A stretch of 64,000 bases of DNA from Roseiarcus sp963737365 (GCA_963737365.1 CAVTSD010000005.1:186001-250000); one strand, 5' to 3'. Positions 53,314 through 63,028 are shown, counted from the stretch's first letter. Program-made: numbers and translations. Notes: a model not told the origin generated them from the letters alone.

Positions 53314-54409
53314 GGCCCCGGCGTTGCAGGACGCACTGCTCGATGCTCCGGGTCGGATGCCGGGCGTGAGCGAAATCCTCGGACCTGGCGGGTTCATCGA
53401 ACGCCTCGGCTGGTATCGCGAGATGATATCCGACACGCTCGCGGCGGCCGTGCCGACTTGGGAGCCGCAGCGACATCTCTACGGTCTCGTCAGTGATTTT
53501 GTCAGTCGGTCGGGAAAGGGTCTGCGGCCGGCGCTGTGCATCGCGACCACCCGCGCGCTCGGCGGCCGCGCGGAGGACGCTTTCCCCGCCGCCGCAGGCC
53601 TGGAAATGCTTCACAACGCGTTCCTGGTTCACGATGACATTGAGGATGGGAGCGAATCGAGACGCGGCGTCGCGACGATGCACCGGCGCGTCGGTATTCC
53701 GATCGCTGTGAATGTCGGCGACGAGATGAACGCGTTGAGCATGCGCTTGTTCAGGAAGGCCGGGGAGAGGCTCGGACCGGTGACTGCGTTTCGCATTCTC
53801 GACGAGGTCGACCATCTGCTTGTCGAGACTCTCGAGGGGCAGGCGCTGGAGCTTGGTTGGGTGCGCGACAACAATCTCACCCTCGGGGAGGACGATTATC
53901 TGCGGCTCGTCCTCAAGAAGACCGCCTGGTACAGCTTCATTCACCCGATGCGGATCGGCGCCCTCATCGCCAACGGCGAGGATCAGAATCTGAGCCGGTT
54001 CGATCGCTTCGGCTATCTGATCGGACTAGCGTTCCAGATCACCGACGACGTCCTGAACCTCAACGGAAGCCTGTCGCGGTATGGCAAAGAAATCGACGGC
54101 GATCTTTGGGAGGGCAAGCGGACCCTCATGCTGACCCATGCGTTCGCCCACGCCAATCCGACTGATAGGGCATGGATCGGCGGTTTCTTAGAGAGGCCGC
54201 GCGAGCGACGCTTGCCGCGCGAGATCCTGAGGCTCCATCAGATCATCGCGGACGCGGGCAGCATCCACTGGGCGCAACAGGCGGCGACCGCGCTCGCGCA
54301 AGCCGCGGCGCGCGAGTTCGAGGAATCAGCGTTCGCCGGAGCGCCAGCTGGCCCCGACCTCGATTGGCTCCGCGCCTGCGTCGACTTCTTAGTCCAGCGC
54401 GACGTATAG
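53282..54409 (+). CDS. Polyprenyl diphosphate synthase
   Basis: A 375-residue trans-isoprenyl diphosphate synthase. GKGLRP (about 79-84) and the first aspartate-rich motif DDIED (118-122) with the following RRG are intact. The second motif is DDVLN (255-259), where DDxxD is usual. The N-terminal 60 residues are an extension beyond the catalytic fold. Starts at GTG 53282, overlapping the flavoprotein gene by 32 bases, so translation is coupled. Product chain length cannot be read with certainty. Last gene of the encapsulin operon. Confidence 0.87.
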   Translation: MDASLKRALVEAPALQDALLDAPGRMPGVSEILGPGGFIERLGWYREMISDTLAAAVPTWEPQRHLYGLVSDFVSRSGKGLRPALCIATTRALGGRAEDAFPAAAGLEMLHNAFLVHDDIEDGSESRRGVATMHRRVGIPIAVNVGDEMNALSMRLFRKAGERLGPVTAFRILDEVDHLLVETLEGQALELGWVRDNNLTLGEDDYLRLVLKKTAWYSFIHPMRIGALIANGEDQNLSRFDRFGYLIGLAFQITDDVLNLNGSLSRYGKEIDGDLWEGKRTLMLTHAFAHANPTDRAWIGGFLERPRERRLPREILRLHQIIADAGSIHWAQQAATALAQAAAREFEESAFAGAPAGPDLDWLRACVDFLVQRDV

Positions 54410-54574
54410 ACCGTGTATGGCGGTTGATGGCTCTCGCCGAAGTTGGCGGCGCGAGTTTAGGGAACCAGCGAGTTGGAGCAACGATGCACGCTGGCTCCTT
54501 GCGATGTCGAATTTGATTCGAACGCAAGCGGGTGAGCCCCTCAACTTCAGGCTCAACCCCCTACTTCCGAAAAA

Positions 54575-56210
54575 CTATTCGCAGACGAAGCTCGCCGCCG
54601 CGTTGGTGTCGCCCGTCCCCGAGTAGCGCGCCATCTTCGGATAGGCGCAGGCGGGACGCTGCATGACGATGGGCTTCGTCGGATCGTCGCCCTGATATTT
54701 GGTGGCGATGAGTTGCTCCGGCGCGGTTCCGGTCTCGACCCAGTTGGCTAGCGCTGCAAGGACGTCATGCTCCGCGGTCTACCTGAGGCGCCGGCAGCCC
54801 GTGTTCGCTGCCGACCGCATCCGGCCCCTCGCCGCCGCCCGAGCCGCAATGCTCGACGCCCGGCAGAAGGAAAAGGCGCGCCGACCCTTCCAACTGGCTT
54901 CGACCTCCCGGAGCCTTGGCGAGCGTTTCGTAGAAAGCGACGGTGTCCAACGGATTGACGATCGAATCCGCCCATCCATGATAGATGAGAAGTTTCCCGC
55001 CATGCGCCTTGAACGCGTCGATATTGGCGACGGTGTTGCCGTTCACATCGGGCCCAAGCACCGCGTCGACCTCCGCCATGTCGTGGTCGAAGTTGAAGCT
55101 GCGCCAATCCCAGGCCGGGCCGAACACCCATTTGAAGAGGCTGTCGAAGGCCGGCTCCTTGAGCGAGAAGGGCGCATCGCCCTCTTCAAGCGCCCAGCCG
55201 AAGGCCGGGCCTTCGCTCCCGCGCGGCCAGCCGGGGTAAATCTGCTCTCCGGTGCGCGGATTCGTCGGTCCCGCATAGAAGCGCTTCACCGTCCCGACCT
55301 GTTCGGTCGTCAGGCAATCGGGCGCGTCTCCGGCCTTGCAAACGAGGGAGGCGGGATCGAAGGCGCAATGGAGCGGGTCAGCGACGAAGGTATCTGAGGC
55401 GACGCCGTCGGCGCCCGGCCCACAGGCCGCCACAACCGACTTCTGGAGTAGCGCGAGCTTTTGAGCCCCGAGCACGCTGCCCGGCGAGCGCTGCGCAGCC
55501 TGCATGCTCCAGACGAAGGCTGCGTGCAGATGGGTGCGGTTGACCACGGGCGCGCCGGCGGCGATGCCGTCGTAATCCGCAGGATAAAGCTGGGCTTCGG
55601 AGAGCGCTTGCTGACCGCCGGTGGAGCAGCCGCTGAAGTAGGCATGGGCGGGCGCCTTGCTGTAAAAGGCTGACGCGATCTCTTTGCCGGCGACGGTCAT
55701 GAGATGCGTCGAGCGAAATCCCCAGTCGCGCCATTTCACCGGGTGACCGACGTCGGCGTCGCCGTCCAGCGGGGTCGCGGGTGCGGTTCCCTCATCCGTA
55801 TTGATCACGGCATAGCCGCGGCTCAACCCCGCCGCTAGGATGGGATAGTTGAACTCGCCGCTATAGCCGCCGTTGCCGGTCCCTTCGAAGACGCTCTTCC
55901 AGCCTTCCTGAGGAAGCCACATTTCGACCCGGATCGCTGAATCATGCACCGGGGACACGGTGGCGGTCACCCGACAGAAGGCTGGCAAATTGGCGTAGCT
56001 CTTCGAGTTGGGGGCGGTGTACGACCCAGCGGGCACGCTCTCCGCGGCAGTGATCGTCGTGTCTTCGACCTTGAGGTCCTTGAGGGCGGCGCAAGCGTCG
56101 GCTGCCCGGCTCGAAGTTGCAGCCCCGATCGCGGCGGCGCCGCTCATAGCAATCAGCAATCCGACCTTGCGAAGGCGTCCCGTCGTATCCACGCGTTTCA
56201 TTCGCTGCAC
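54575..56210 (-). pseudogene. Tannase/feruloyl-esterase family protein with one frameshift
   Basis: An exported serine esterase. Signal peptide at about 1-37 (ending SRAAD), nucleophile in YFSGCSTGGQQALS, catalytic Asp in IYHGWADSIVNP and His in LLPGVEHCGSGGG. The first frame stops at 54765 after 481 residues; removing one base in CCGCGG near 54776 restores DAEHDVLAALANWVETGTAP and the conserved end RPACAYPKMARYSGTGDTNA to a TAG at 54575-54577, giving about 545 residues, the family length. Catalytic residues all precede the break, so even the short form might fold in part. Substrate class: phenolic esters, by family only. Confidence 0.85.
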
Positions 56211-56549
56211 TGCTCCCCGCCTCCCTTAAGATTTCACAATTCAGCCTGCGAAGAGGCTTGGCTCGATCGCTTAGGCTTAGCGTCCGATCCCGAGTATCGG
56301 AGATACCAAGACCTGGATGCAACTCACGAGTCGGTTAACCCGATGGTTAAGGCAACCCGCGAATGCGCTGCGCCGAGGGCGACATGACAGGATCGCCGGC
56401 GCCCAGCGTTCGTTCTTCCCCTCGATCGATCCATCGGAGAGAACTGCGATCCATTCCACCGACAAACATCAGAGGCAGTCCGCGTTCTTAACCATTCATA
56501 AACCATTCCGACGCAAACGTGGTTAACGAAACGCCAACGGACTGGTGCG
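56211..56549. other. Intergenic, no gene seen
   Basis: About 340 bp between the divergent tannase gene and minC, with promoters for both expected. No repeat or hairpin of note. Confidence 0.4.
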
Positions 56550-57275
56550 ATGAACGCGCATGTAGGCCCTGCTCAGACCCTCAAGTTTCGAGCGCAATCT
56601 CTTCTGGCCTACGTCCTCGAGCCGGTTCAACCGCTCGACGAATGGTTCGCGGCGCTTGATGGCTGGCTTGCCCGCTCGCCAACTTTCTTTATCGCCAGGC
56701 CCGTCATTCTCGACATGGCGGCGCTCGCCATCCCGCTCAAGGAATACCGCGACCTCCTGAGCGGCCTGGCGCGACGCCACATCCGGGTCATGGGCGCGGA
56801 GAACGTCGACCGCGGGCTGGTCGGGCCGCACCTGCCTCCGGTCGTTTCCGGCGGGCGTCCAATCGATCCGCCGACGCTCCGCGAGGATGCGGCCGCCCCG
56901 CGCGAGGAGGAGCCGCCCGCCACCGCGCAAAACGCGGCCGAGCGGACCGAGTCGCTGATCGTTGACGGCAACGTGCGCTCCGGCCAGACGATCATGCATC
57001 CTCAGGGAGACGTGACGATCATCGGTCGCGTCGCCTCGGGCGCCGAGATCGTCGCGGGCGGGTCGGTGCATATCTATGGAGCGCTGCAGGGCCGGGTGAT
57101 CGCCGGAATCTCAGGCTCACGCGCCGCACGCATATTCTGCACCGAAGCAAGGGCCGAACTGCTTTGCATCGGCGGCGCCTATGTCACCGCGGAACACATA
57201 ACGTCCGAGATGGAGGGCCACGCTCTCGAGGCGCGGCTGGACGGCGACGAACTCAAACTCCGAATCCTAAGCTGA
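56550..57275 (+). CDS. minC: Septum site-determining protein MinC
   Basis: A 241-residue division inhibitor that blocks FtsZ assembly away from midcell. The N-terminal domain (about 8-100) is followed by an acidic, Pro/Glu-rich linker and the C-terminal beta-helix (about 135-240) with the family repeats VDGNVRSGQTIMHPQGDVTI, IGRVASGAEIVAGGSVHIYG and LQGRVIAGISGSRAARIFC. First gene of minCDE. Confidence 0.95.
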   Translation: MNAHVGPAQTLKFRAQSLLAYVLEPVQPLDEWFAALDGWLARSPTFFIARPVILDMAALAIPLKEYRDLLSGLARRHIRVMGAENVDRGLVGPHLPPVVSGGRPIDPPTLREDAAAPREEEPPATAQNAAERTESLIVDGNVRSGQTIMHPQGDVTIIGRVASGAEIVAGGSVHIYGALQGRVIAGISGSRAARIFCTEARAELLCIGGAYVTAEHITSEMEGHALEARLDGDELKLRILS

Positions 57276-57299
57276 AGGGCTCCTAAGGGGACAACGCGC

Positions 57300-58118
57300 A
57301 TGAGCAAGGTGATTGTCGTTACATCAGGAAAGGGTGGTGTCGGCAAAACCACCTCGACCGCGTCGCTTGGCGCCGCGCTCGCGCAGGGCGGACGTCGCGT
57401 CTGCGTCGTCGATTTCGACGTCGGACTCCGCAACCTCGATCTGGTGATGGGCGCCGAGCGGCGGGTCGTGTTTGACTTCATCAACGTCGCACAAGGGGAC
57501 GCCAAGCTTTCGCAGGCGCTGATCCGCGACAAGCGCATCGACACGCTGCACCTGCTCGCGGCTTCACAGACGCGCGACAAGGATGCGCTCACCACCGAAG
57601 GCGTCGAGCGGGTCATCGGCGAATTGCGCGACACGTTCGACTACGTGCTCTGCGACAGTCCGGCTGGCATCGAGCGGGGCGCGCTTTTGGCGATGCGGCA
57701 CGCCGACCAGGCGATCGTGGTCGCCAATCCGGAAGTCTCCTCGGTGCGCGACTCCGACCGCATCATCGGCCTCCTTGATTCGAAGACGCTACGCGCCGAA
57801 CGCGGCGAGCAGATGGAGAAGCACCTGCTCCTGACGCGCTTCGATCCCGCGCGTTCGAACTCAGGCGAGATGCTCAGCATCGAAGACGTGCTGGAGATTT
57901 TGTCGATCCCGCTCTTGGGCGTCATCCCGGAGAGCCGTGAGATCCTGCGGGCCTCGAACATCGGCGCGCCCGTGACGACCAATGCCGCTGGGGGCCCGGC
58001 TCGATTGGCCTATCTCGAAGCGGCTCGACGTCTTGGCGGCGAAACGACCGGCCCGGTTGCAATCCCGGATGAAAAGAAGACCTTCTTCACACGCCTGTTC
58101 AGCCGGAGGGCAGCATGA
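57300..58118 (+). CDS. minD: Septum site-determining ATPase MinD
   Basis: A 272-residue membrane-cycling ATPase that recruits MinC. Deviant Walker A SGKGGVGKTT near the N-terminus, VVDFDVGLRNLDLVMG, YVLCDSPAGIERGAL, and a C-terminal amphipathic membrane-targeting helix KKTFFTRLFSRR. AGGGG precedes the ATG; 24 bp after minC and overlapping minE by four bases. Confidence 0.97.
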   Translation: MSKVIVVTSGKGGVGKTTSTASLGAALAQGGRRVCVVDFDVGLRNLDLVMGAERRVVFDFINVAQGDAKLSQALIRDKRIDTLHLLAASQTRDKDALTTEGVERVIGELRDTFDYVLCDSPAGIERGALLAMRHADQAIVVANPEVSSVRDSDRIIGLLDSKTLRAERGEQMEKHLLLTRFDPARSNSGEMLSIEDVLEILSIPLLGVIPESREILRASNIGAPVTTNAAGGPARLAYLEAARRLGGETTGPVAIPDEKKTFFTRLFSRRAA

Positions 58119-58393
58119 ATCTCTTCGGATTCCTTAAAGCGCGCGGCAGCGCGCCGGTCGCGCGTGAGCGCCTTCAGATCCTGCTTGCGCACGAGCGCGT
58201 CGCGCTGGGCCCTCGCGATCTCGTCGCCATCCTGCGCGACGAATTGCTCGCTACGATCGCGCGTCACATCGAATTCGATCCGGAGAAGCTGTCGGTGAAG
58301 ATGGAGCGCTCCGACTCGGTCTCGACGCTGGAGATCGATGTGGAGATTCCCTGCGACAAGTTCATCGCGAGACCCCAGGCGTCCGCGGCCTGA
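58115..58393 (+). CDS. minE: Cell division topological specificity factor MinE
   Basis: A 92-residue MinE that stimulates MinD ATPase. N-terminal membrane-binding NLFGFLKARGSAPVAR, the MinD-contact helix ARERLQILLAHER, and the C-terminal dimer region KLSVKMERSDSVSTLEIDVE. ATG overlaps the minD stop (ATGA). Confidence 0.95.
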   Translation: MNLFGFLKARGSAPVARERLQILLAHERVALGPRDLVAILRDELLATIARHIEFDPEKLSVKMERSDSVSTLEIDVEIPCDKFIARPQASAA

Positions 58394-58400
58394 GGCGCCA

Positions 58401-58468
58401 TCATCGCGAGAAGGCCTATAGCGGACGCGGCAATCCAGGATTGGGTTGCTTCGCTTTGCTCGCAATGA
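58401..58468. repeat. REP-like inverted repeat between minE and phaZ
   Basis: TCATCGCGAG (58401-58410) pairs with CTCGCAATGA (58459-58468), and the inner GGCAATCC pairs with GGATTGGGTTGC. The string TTGCTTCGCTTTGCTCGCAA is a form of the dispersed intergenic palindromes common in Hyphomicrobiales. It sits between convergent genes. Confidence 0.55.
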
Positions 58469-58479
58469 CAATTGCGGTT

Positions 58480-59778
58480 CTAGGCGCTCTTCGCGCTCCG
58501 CGACCCGTTAAGCTTAGGGCGCTTGGCGGGTTGGCCGCCGGCGTCTGTTGCGGCCATGAACTCGCGGACGCGAGGCGCGATCTCGTTGCGGAAGCGGGAG
58601 CCGTTGAAGACGCCGTAATGCCCGACCCCCTTGGCCAGGTAATAGTGCTTTCTCGACTCGGGAATATTGACGCACAAATCGTTGGCGGCGCAGGTCTGGC
58701 CGACGCCCGAAATATCGTCTTTCTCCCCTTCCACGCTTAGAAGTCCGCAATTGCGGATGGCCTTCAGATCGACCGGTCGTCCGCGATGCATCATCTCGCC
58801 TTTTGGCAGAGCGTGCCGCACGAACACCGTTTCGATCGTCTGCATGTAATATTCGGCGGCGAGGTCCATCACCGACAGATACTCGTCATAAAACTCGCGA
58901 TGCTTCTCGGCCGGATCCTCGTCGCCCGTGACCAGATGCTTAAACATGTCGAAATGAGCGCTGACATGGCGGTCGATATTCATCGCCATGAAGCCGCTGA
59001 GCTGAAGAAAGCCCGGATAAACCTCCCGGCCGACCCCCGGATAGGGCAACGGCACGGTGTGCAAACAGTTGCTCCGGAACCACTCGACGCCGCGCTTCTC
59101 GGCGAGCTTGTTCACCTCGGTCGGACTGCGGCGGGTGTCCACCGGCCCGCCCATCAAGGTCATGCTGGCTGGAGCATTCGTGTCGCCATCGGCCTCCATC
59201 AGCGCCGCGGCTGCGAGCAGAGGCACCGAGGGCTGGCAGACCCCGATCGTGTGCACGCCCGGGCCGAGGTGAACCAGCATCTCACGCAAGTAGACGATGT
59301 AGTCGTCGAGATCGAAGGCGCCGAGCAGGAGAGGCGCCATGCGGGCGTCGGTCCAATCGGTGATGTAGACGTCGCAATGGGGGAGGAACGCTTCGACGGT
59401 GCCGCGCAGCAAGGTCGCGTAATGGCCCGACATCGGCGCGACGATCAAAAGCTTGGGCTGACCTGCGCCGGCGGCGAAATCGGGCCGAGCGAAATGGAGC
59501 AGATTGCAGAACGGCTTCGTCCAGACGATCTCCTCGAGGATCGGATAGACGACGCCGTCGACCTGAATGTCGTCGAGCCGAAAGGCTGGCTTGCCATAGC
59601 GACGGGTCAAACGCTCAAACAGCTCTGTGCCGGCTGAGATGTTCTTGCCCAGAGGCGTGTTGGAAAAAGGATTCCAGGGATTATTGAATAGGAGATGCGT
59701 CGCGTCGGACATGGCTCGGGCCGGCGCCAGAGCCGCGTGCGCCATCTCGTAGAGTTGGTAGGGATAGGTTGGAGACAT
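58480..59778 (-). CDS. phaZ: Intracellular polyhydroxyalkanoate depolymerase
   Basis: A 432-residue enzyme mobilising PHB granules. The catalytic Cys is in TIGVCQPSVPLLAAAA, the lipase-box-like motif of cytoplasmic PhaZ (Ralstonia PhaZ1 type), with the Asp region in GEKDDISGVGQT and the His in GVGHYGVFNG. Opening YPYQLYEMAHAALAPARAM is the family start. No signal peptide, as expected. Confidence 0.94.
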   Translation of the reverse strand: MSPTYPYQLYEMAHAALAPARAMSDATHLLFNNPWNPFSNTPLGKNISAGTELFERLTRRYGKPAFRLDDIQVDGVVYPILEEIVWTKPFCNLLHFARPDFAAGAGQPKLLIVAPMSGHYATLLRGTVEAFLPHCDVYITDWTDARMAPLLLGAFDLDDYIVYLREMLVHLGPGVHTIGVCQPSVPLLAAAALMEADGDTNAPASMTLMGGPVDTRRSPTEVNKLAEKRGVEWFRSNCLHTVPLPYPGVGREVYPGFLQLSGFMAMNIDRHVSAHFDMFKHLVTGDEDPAEKHREFYDEYLSVMDLAAEYYMQTIETVFVRHALPKGEMMHRGRPVDLKAIRNCGLLSVEGEKDDISGVGQTCAANDLCVNIPESRKHYYLAKGVGHYGVFNGSRFRNEIAPRVREFMAATDAGGQPAKRPKLNGSRSAKSA

Positions 59779-60037
59779 TGAATAATTACCAGGCTGGCGC
59801 GGACACGCAGGGCTAACATGCTAGCCTACGGTTTGCACCGCAACATAGCAATTTAGCCTAAAGTATAGCTTACCGGCTTCCCCAGCGAGCCATGACGGCT
59901 CAAGTTTTCATCAAATGCCCATCGACCCCGCGCACGAAGCCAATCCTGCCGATGGAAAAAGGCCGCTCCATGCGCCGGTCAACCGAGGCGCCGCGCCGCC
60001 GATCACCCGGAGCGCGCGCGATGTCGGTAGGCGCCGC

Positions 60038-60379
60038 TCAGGCGCTCGCGGTGCTCTTCAACGGAACGCCCGCGTCGGTCAGAACCGACGTCAGTTCGCC
60101 CGACTGGAACATCTCGCGCACGATGTCGCATCCGCCGACGAACTCGCCCTTGACGTAGAGCTGAGGGATCGTCGGCCAATTGGCGTATTCCTTCACCCCC
60201 TGGCGAATGTCCGCGTCCTCGAGCACGTTCACACCGACGACCGGCGCCCCGACATATTCCAGGATCTGGATTACCTGCCCGGAAAACCCGCATTGTGGAA
60301 ACTCGGGCGTGCCCTTCATGAACAGGACGACCGGATTGTCAGAGATAAGCTTCTCGATACGTTCGCGAGCATTCGCCAT
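60038..60379 (-). CDS. grxD: Monothiol glutaredoxin (CGFS type, Grx4/GrxD)
   Basis: A 113-residue monothiol glutaredoxin carrying or transferring [2Fe-2S] clusters. Active site QCGFSGQ, with the glutathione-binding blocks WPTIPQLYVKGEFVGGCDI. ATG 60379 has GAGGA six bases upstream; an earlier codon in frame has none. A BolA gene, the usual alphaproteobacterial neighbour, is not seen here. Confidence 0.94.
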   Translation of the reverse strand: MANARERIEKLISDNPVVLFMKGTPEFPQCGFSGQVIQILEYVGAPVVGVNVLEDADIRQGVKEYANWPTIPQLYVKGEFVGGCDIVREMFQSGELTSVLTDAGVPLKSTASA

Positions 60380-60487
60380 GGCTGGTCCTCGATAGCAGCG
60401 GAAAGTCAAGGTCCCCGCCTTCGCCCAAATGATATAGCGCGGGGACGCGGTCCCTGCCAGCGGGCCGGTCGCAAAAAAGAGGGCCTG

Positions 60488-61507
60488 TTAGCCGCCGGTC
60501 GCGCTCATATGGCGGTGAACAGCGGGCGCCGCCGATCGGGCAATGACAAAGTCATGGCCTTTGGGCTTGCGCTTTATCCCGGCGCGGATCGCCTCGATGA
60601 GCGGCCCGTTGGAAGTGGAGCGGCGGAGCGGCTCGCGCAAATCGACCGCATCCTCTTGTCCGAGGCACATGTAGAGCGTGCCCGTGCAGGTGACGCGGAC
60701 CCGGTTGCAGCTTTCGCAGAAATTGTGCGTAAGCGGGGTGATGAATCCGAGCCGTCCACCCGTTTCCTGAATGTCGTAATAGCGGGCCGGGCCGCCGGTG
60801 ACGTAACTCGACGGGATAAGGGTCAGATTCTCCTCAAGGCGGCCGCGTAACTCCGGCAGCGGCAGGAATTGATCCGTCCGATCGCGCTCCATGTCCCCGA
60901 GCGGCATCACCTCGATGAATGTGAGGTCGAAACCGCGCCCATGCGCCCATTTGACCAGATCCAGCGCTTCCTCTTCGTTGAAGCCCTTCAACGCGACTGT
61001 ATTGATCTTAACCTTCAGCCCGGCGGCGGAGGCGGCGTCGAGGCCTGCAAGAACGACTTTCAGATCGCCCCAGCGCGTGACCTGGCGAAACTTGTCCGGG
61101 TCGAGCGTATCAAGGGAGACGTTAATGCGCCTGACCCCGCAATCCGCAAGCTCTGAGGCATAGCGAGCGAGCTGAGAGCCGTTGGTCGTGACCGTCACTT
61201 CATCAAGCGTTCCGGCGCTGAGGTGTCGAGACAAGCCATGGAACAGCGACATCACATTGCGCCTAACCAAAGGCTCGCCGCCGGTGACGCGAAGTTTACG
61301 CGCGCCTAAGGTCACGAAAGTTGAGCACAACCGATCGAGTTCTTCGAGCGAAAGAACGTCCCGCTTCGGCAGGAAATTCATGTCCTCGGACATGCAATAG
61401 ACACATCGATAGTCGCAGCGGTCGGTGACGGACACCCGCACATAAGCGATCGCTCGCCCGAACGGATCGACGAGCGGCGGAACGACCGCTGGTGCGTGAA
61501 TATTCAT
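60488..61507 (-). CDS. moaA: GTP 3',8-cyclase MoaA (molybdenum cofactor)
   Basis: A 339-residue radical-SAM enzyme for the first step of Moco synthesis. The SAM-cluster motif is CDYRCVYC, the second cluster Cys residues lie in FCESCNRVRVTCTGTLYMC, and the C-terminus ends in the conserved Gly-Gly (SATGG). VTGGEPLVRRN is the SAM GGE block. Start at ATG 61507 gives family length; earlier codons are non-coding-like. mobA lies upstream on the same strand, 240 bp away. Confidence 0.95.
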   Translation of the reverse strand: MNIHAPAVVPPLVDPFGRAIAYVRVSVTDRCDYRCVYCMSEDMNFLPKRDVLSLEELDRLCSTFVTLGARKLRVTGGEPLVRRNVMSLFHGLSRHLSAGTLDEVTVTTNGSQLARYASELADCGVRRINVSLDTLDPDKFRQVTRWGDLKVVLAGLDAASAAGLKVKINTVALKGFNEEEALDLVKWAHGRGFDLTFIEVMPLGDMERDRTDQFLPLPELRGRLEENLTLIPSSYVTGGPARYYDIQETGGRLGFITPLTHNFCESCNRVRVTCTGTLYMCLGQEDAVDLREPLRRSTSNGPLIEAIRAGIKRKPKGHDFVIARSAAPAVHRHMSATGG

Positions 61508-61746
61508 CGTTAAGGGATATAAGCTGGCGCCCGCCTGAAAGAAAGGCGCGGCCGGAGCGGCTTCGCCAAGTTCGCAAATGTTATATCCGAACAAGAATAA
61601 CGACCGTTGCGGGGCTCCAAAGCAGCGGGCGAAAAAGTTGCGCGAAAGCGCAGCTAAGCCATTGGATTCATTCTTGCGCGTAAGGTTGTGCGCGAGGGCG
61701 CTTGGGCGCGAAGCGATGCAAGCGCCAGTGGGTCGGCTGCCTTCAG

Positions 61747-62370
61747 CTAACAGTCGAGCTTCATAAGTCGCTCGGCCTTCGCGAGGTCCTCAAGGGTGTT
61801 GACGTTGAAGAATGGATCGACCGGGTCGGCGGCCCAGGCGACCGTCGCAACGCGATGGCGTCCCGTCCAATCTTGAACCTTGCGGAGTCCTTCGACTACG
61901 AGGGCTGTGCGCAACGGCTTGCGAAGCGCGACGTTCCACAGTCCGACCACCGGATGAGCCCGTTCTTGGGAGGCGGCGACGGCAAGCTCGGCGCCCTCGA
62001 CGAAGACGGCCTGGACCAAACGCGCGACCAGGTCTCGCGGCAGAAAGGGGCAATCGCCCGGCGCGCTCAGGATCCACTCCGCGTTGGGACGGTGGGCCGA
62101 GGCCCAGTCGAGTCCTGCTAGGATTCCTGCGAGCGGTCCCGGATGATGGCTCACCTCATCGGCGACGACGGGCAGGCGAAACGACGAGAAGCGCAGGGGA
62201 TCGCCGTTGGCGCTGAGAACTAGGCCTTCGCATTGCGGCTCGAGCCGCGCCAGGACGCGGGCCAGAATCGTTTGGCCGCCCAGTTCGCGCAGCGGCTTGT
62301 CGCCGCCGCCCATTCGGCGCGCCAGACCGCCCGCGAGCACGACCCCCGGTACGCCGCGCGGCTCCATCAT
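61747..62370 (-). CDS. mobA: Molybdenum cofactor guanylyltransferase MobA
   Basis: A 207-residue nucleotidyltransferase attaching GMP to molybdopterin. N-terminal VLAGGLARRMGGGDKPLREL binds GTP; SAPGDCPFLPRDLV holds the metal-binding Asp; the C-terminal PFFNVNTLEDLAKAE is typical. Two adjacent ATGs (62370 and 62367) could both serve. With moaA it forms a Moco pair, although a strong SD is lacking. Confidence 0.93.
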   Translation of the reverse strand: MMEPRGVPGVVLAGGLARRMGGGDKPLRELGGQTILARVLARLEPQCEGLVLSANGDPLRFSSFRLPVVADEVSHHPGPLAGILAGLDWASAHRPNAEWILSAPGDCPFLPRDLVARLVQAVFVEGAELAVAASQERAHPVVGLWNVALRKPLRTALVVEGLRKVQDWTGRHRVATVAWAADPVDPFFNVNTLEDLAKAERLMKLDC

Positions 62371-62439
62371 CAAAGTCGGCCTTCCGGCCTGAAGGGCGCT
62401 GCAGTTGACTGTCCGCCGACGATCCACACATGTCGAGCC

Positions 62440-62682
62440 ATGACCACAATCAAGTTGGATCTCTCAGGACTGAAATGTCCCCTTCCAGCGCTCAAGACGC
62501 GTAAAGCTCTAAAATCCCTGGAGCCGGGCAATTGGCTGGAAGTGCGCTGCACCGACCCGCTGGCAGTAATCGACATCCCCCATCTGGTCGGAATGAGCGG
62601 CGACCGTTTGGAGCGCATCGAGCGCAACGAGCGCGATACTGTGTTTCGCATCGAAAAGTCCGGACGAGCCCCCGCCTCATAG
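62440..62682 (+). CDS. TusA-family sulfurtransferase
   Basis: An 80-residue TusA/SirA-like protein. LDLSGLKCPLPALKTRKAL contains the CPxP motif whose Cys carries persulfide sulfur. Divergent from mobA with 69 bp between starts. It could supply sulfur for tRNA thiolation or Moco enzymes; the proximity to Moco genes favours the second but only weakly. Confidence 0.9.
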   Translation: MTTIKLDLSGLKCPLPALKTRKALKSLEPGNWLEVRCTDPLAVIDIPHLVGMSGDRLERIERNERDTVFRIEKSGRAPAS

Positions 62683-63028
62683 CCTGGCCTTGACCCTGCC
62701 GGCCGTGGGCTCCACGAGCAGGAGCGGAGGATCGCAGCCGCATCGCAGAGATCACCCTGTTTACCAAAACGAAGGGACGACGGCTTAAAGACGACGAGCG
62801 AATCGTCGACCGGGCTGGCGAAGACGCCGCGCCGATGAATTGTTCCGCCCCGAGAATGACGCCCAGGACTTCAAAAACGGCGGATCCGCTCTTACCTGCG
62901 ATAATAACGATCTCAAATTGCTCGCGGCTTGCTCGACAGGTTCGCCAGCTCTCGCTCTCCGCGGCCCGGCCCTAACTTCGCCACGTAATTTGGGTTCTTC
63001 GCGGGGTTTGGCCGCCAACAAGGAACCC
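62683..63028. other. Intergenic, no gene seen
   Basis: About 345 bp before lptC. An in-frame extension of lptC to 62840 exists but its composition is not protein-like. No repeat or terminator recognised. Confidence 0.4.

Noticed and set aside
59779..60037. Small frames between phaZ and grxD
   Set aside because: Several short overlapping frames exist but none has a good SD or protein-like composition.
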